Below, piece after piece: positions 23,620 through 23,916 of a stretch of DNA of 23,916 nt. The stretch's first letter is position 1; each line of letters starts with the position of its first letter. The notes under the pieces were generated by a model that was given only the letters and a program-made list of their open reading frames with translations, was not told where the DNA came from and searched no databases. Source of the DNA: CAYFFO01 sp964342485 (GTDB lineage: Bacteria; Chloroflexota; Dehalococcoidia; Lucifugimonadales; CAJWER01); assembly GCA_964342485.1 (NCBI GenBank), contig CAYFFO010000030.1, positions 1-23,916 of the forward strand, in the 5' to 3' direction. The position numbers and the translations under genes were made by a program.

Positions 23620-23916
23620 CTATGCAAACACCATTCTTCCTCCAGGGCTGAGTATTACTATATCTGTAGCCGGCAATTTATAATTACGAGCTGCCAAAGC
23701 CGTTACAAACTCTGCCGGATGACCTCCCTGTGATCGAACAGCCGGGTAGGTGTATCCATAATGACACGGTATCACAACTCGGGGCTGTAACATGTGAGTT
23801 AATAAAGCGGCAAAACCTACACCAAGATTCGTGTCATTAATTGGTACTAATAAATAATCCACATCAAGATCAGCAATTTTATTCTTAGCAGGTTGATCGA
23901 ATTTCCCATCACCGGG
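23620..23916 (-). CDS. MBL-fold metal-dependent hydrolase, C-terminal part (cut by window edge)
   Basis: The frame runs off the right end of the window, so only the last 98 residues are seen. They start at ...PGDGKFDQPAKNKIADLDVDYL. The stretch D-V-D-Y-L-L-V-P-I-N-D followed by PRVVIPCHYGY with its single late histidine is typical of UlaG-like/metallo-beta-lactamase-fold hydrolases (lactonases and phosphodiesterases), where the HYG histidine is a metal ligand. A GTG at 23862 inside this frame should not be read as the start. It is convergent with the aldo-keto reductase, 21 bases away. A sugar-lactone or ester hydrolase role is possible, but the active-site H-x-H-x-D-H motif lies outside the window. 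Confidence 0.7.
   Translation of the reverse strand, partial: PGDGKFDQPAKNKIADLDVDYLLVPINDTNLGVGFAALLTHMLQPRVVIPCHYGYTYPAVRSQGGHPAEFVTALAARNYKLPATDIVILSPGGRMVFA

Noticed and set aside
1..23916. Defence, phage, transposon or CRISPR system
   Set aside because: No transposase, integrase, Cas, restriction or toxin-antitoxin pattern and no regularly spaced repeats were found on either strand.

Overview
The window is AT-rich (about 60% A+T by eye), tightly packed bacterial DNA with 22 protein-coding genes that I can support. No RNA gene, insertion sequence, phage gene or CRISPR array is visible. The longest non-coding stretch is about 247 bases (22413-22659), so no gap exceeds 300 bases. Starts are mostly ATG with clear Shine-Dalgarno (SD) sites; one gene uses GTG and one TTG. 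The gene mix is two enolase-superfamily sugar-acid dehydratases, three Gfo/Idh/MocA oxidoreductases, two aldo-keto reductases, a semialdehyde-type aldehyde dehydrogenase, a DUF1800 protein, an NHL propeller and a sialidase. It resembles marine, oligotrophic, AT-rich Chloroflexota of the SAR202 type, a group reported to carry expanded enolase-superfamily families. That assignment is inference; there is no 16S or other marker gene here.

Layout. (1) 80-784: a small lipoprotein. (2) 882-2994, minus strand: a xylose-isomerase-like TIM barrel followed by a rhamnonate-dehydratase-like enzyme. (3) 3159-8217, plus strand, divergent from (2): GNAT protein, SelA-like PLP enzyme, aldo-keto reductase, SRPBCC protein and, after a hairpin and a probable new promoter, an aldehyde dehydrogenase. 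(4) 8208-11585, minus strand: Gfo/Idh/MocA, EamA transporter, Gfo/Idh/MocA. (5) 11692-15249, plus strand: a third Gfo/Idh/MocA, DUF1800 and NHL propeller. (6) 15278-19596, minus strand: galactonate-dehydratase-like enolase, metallophosphoesterase, alpha/beta hydrolase and threonine synthase. (7) 19764-21206: MATE exporter. (8) 21363-22412, minus strand: sialidase. (9) 22660-23598: aldo-keto reductase. (10) 23620 to the right edge: the C-terminal part of a metallo-beta-lactamase-fold hydrolase.

How it may work. The genes of (2) and (3) form a divergent catabolic locus. A sugar acid could be isomerised or epimerised, dehydrated to a 2-keto-3-deoxy acid, and the resulting aldehyde reduced or oxidised. 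A SelA/DgaE-like PLP enzyme is positioned to handle an amino-substituted acid. Regions (4), (5) and (6) add further sugar-oxidation and dehydration capacity, and the sialidase implies glycan-derived sugars as substrates. The exact substrates cannot be read from the sequence. I see no defence, mobile or biosynthetic system. The most novel-looking units are the SelA-like/GNAT/AKR/SRPBCC cluster, the Gfo-DUF1800-NHL operon without a DUF1501 partner, and a sialidase that keeps its full catalytic set but has no export signal.
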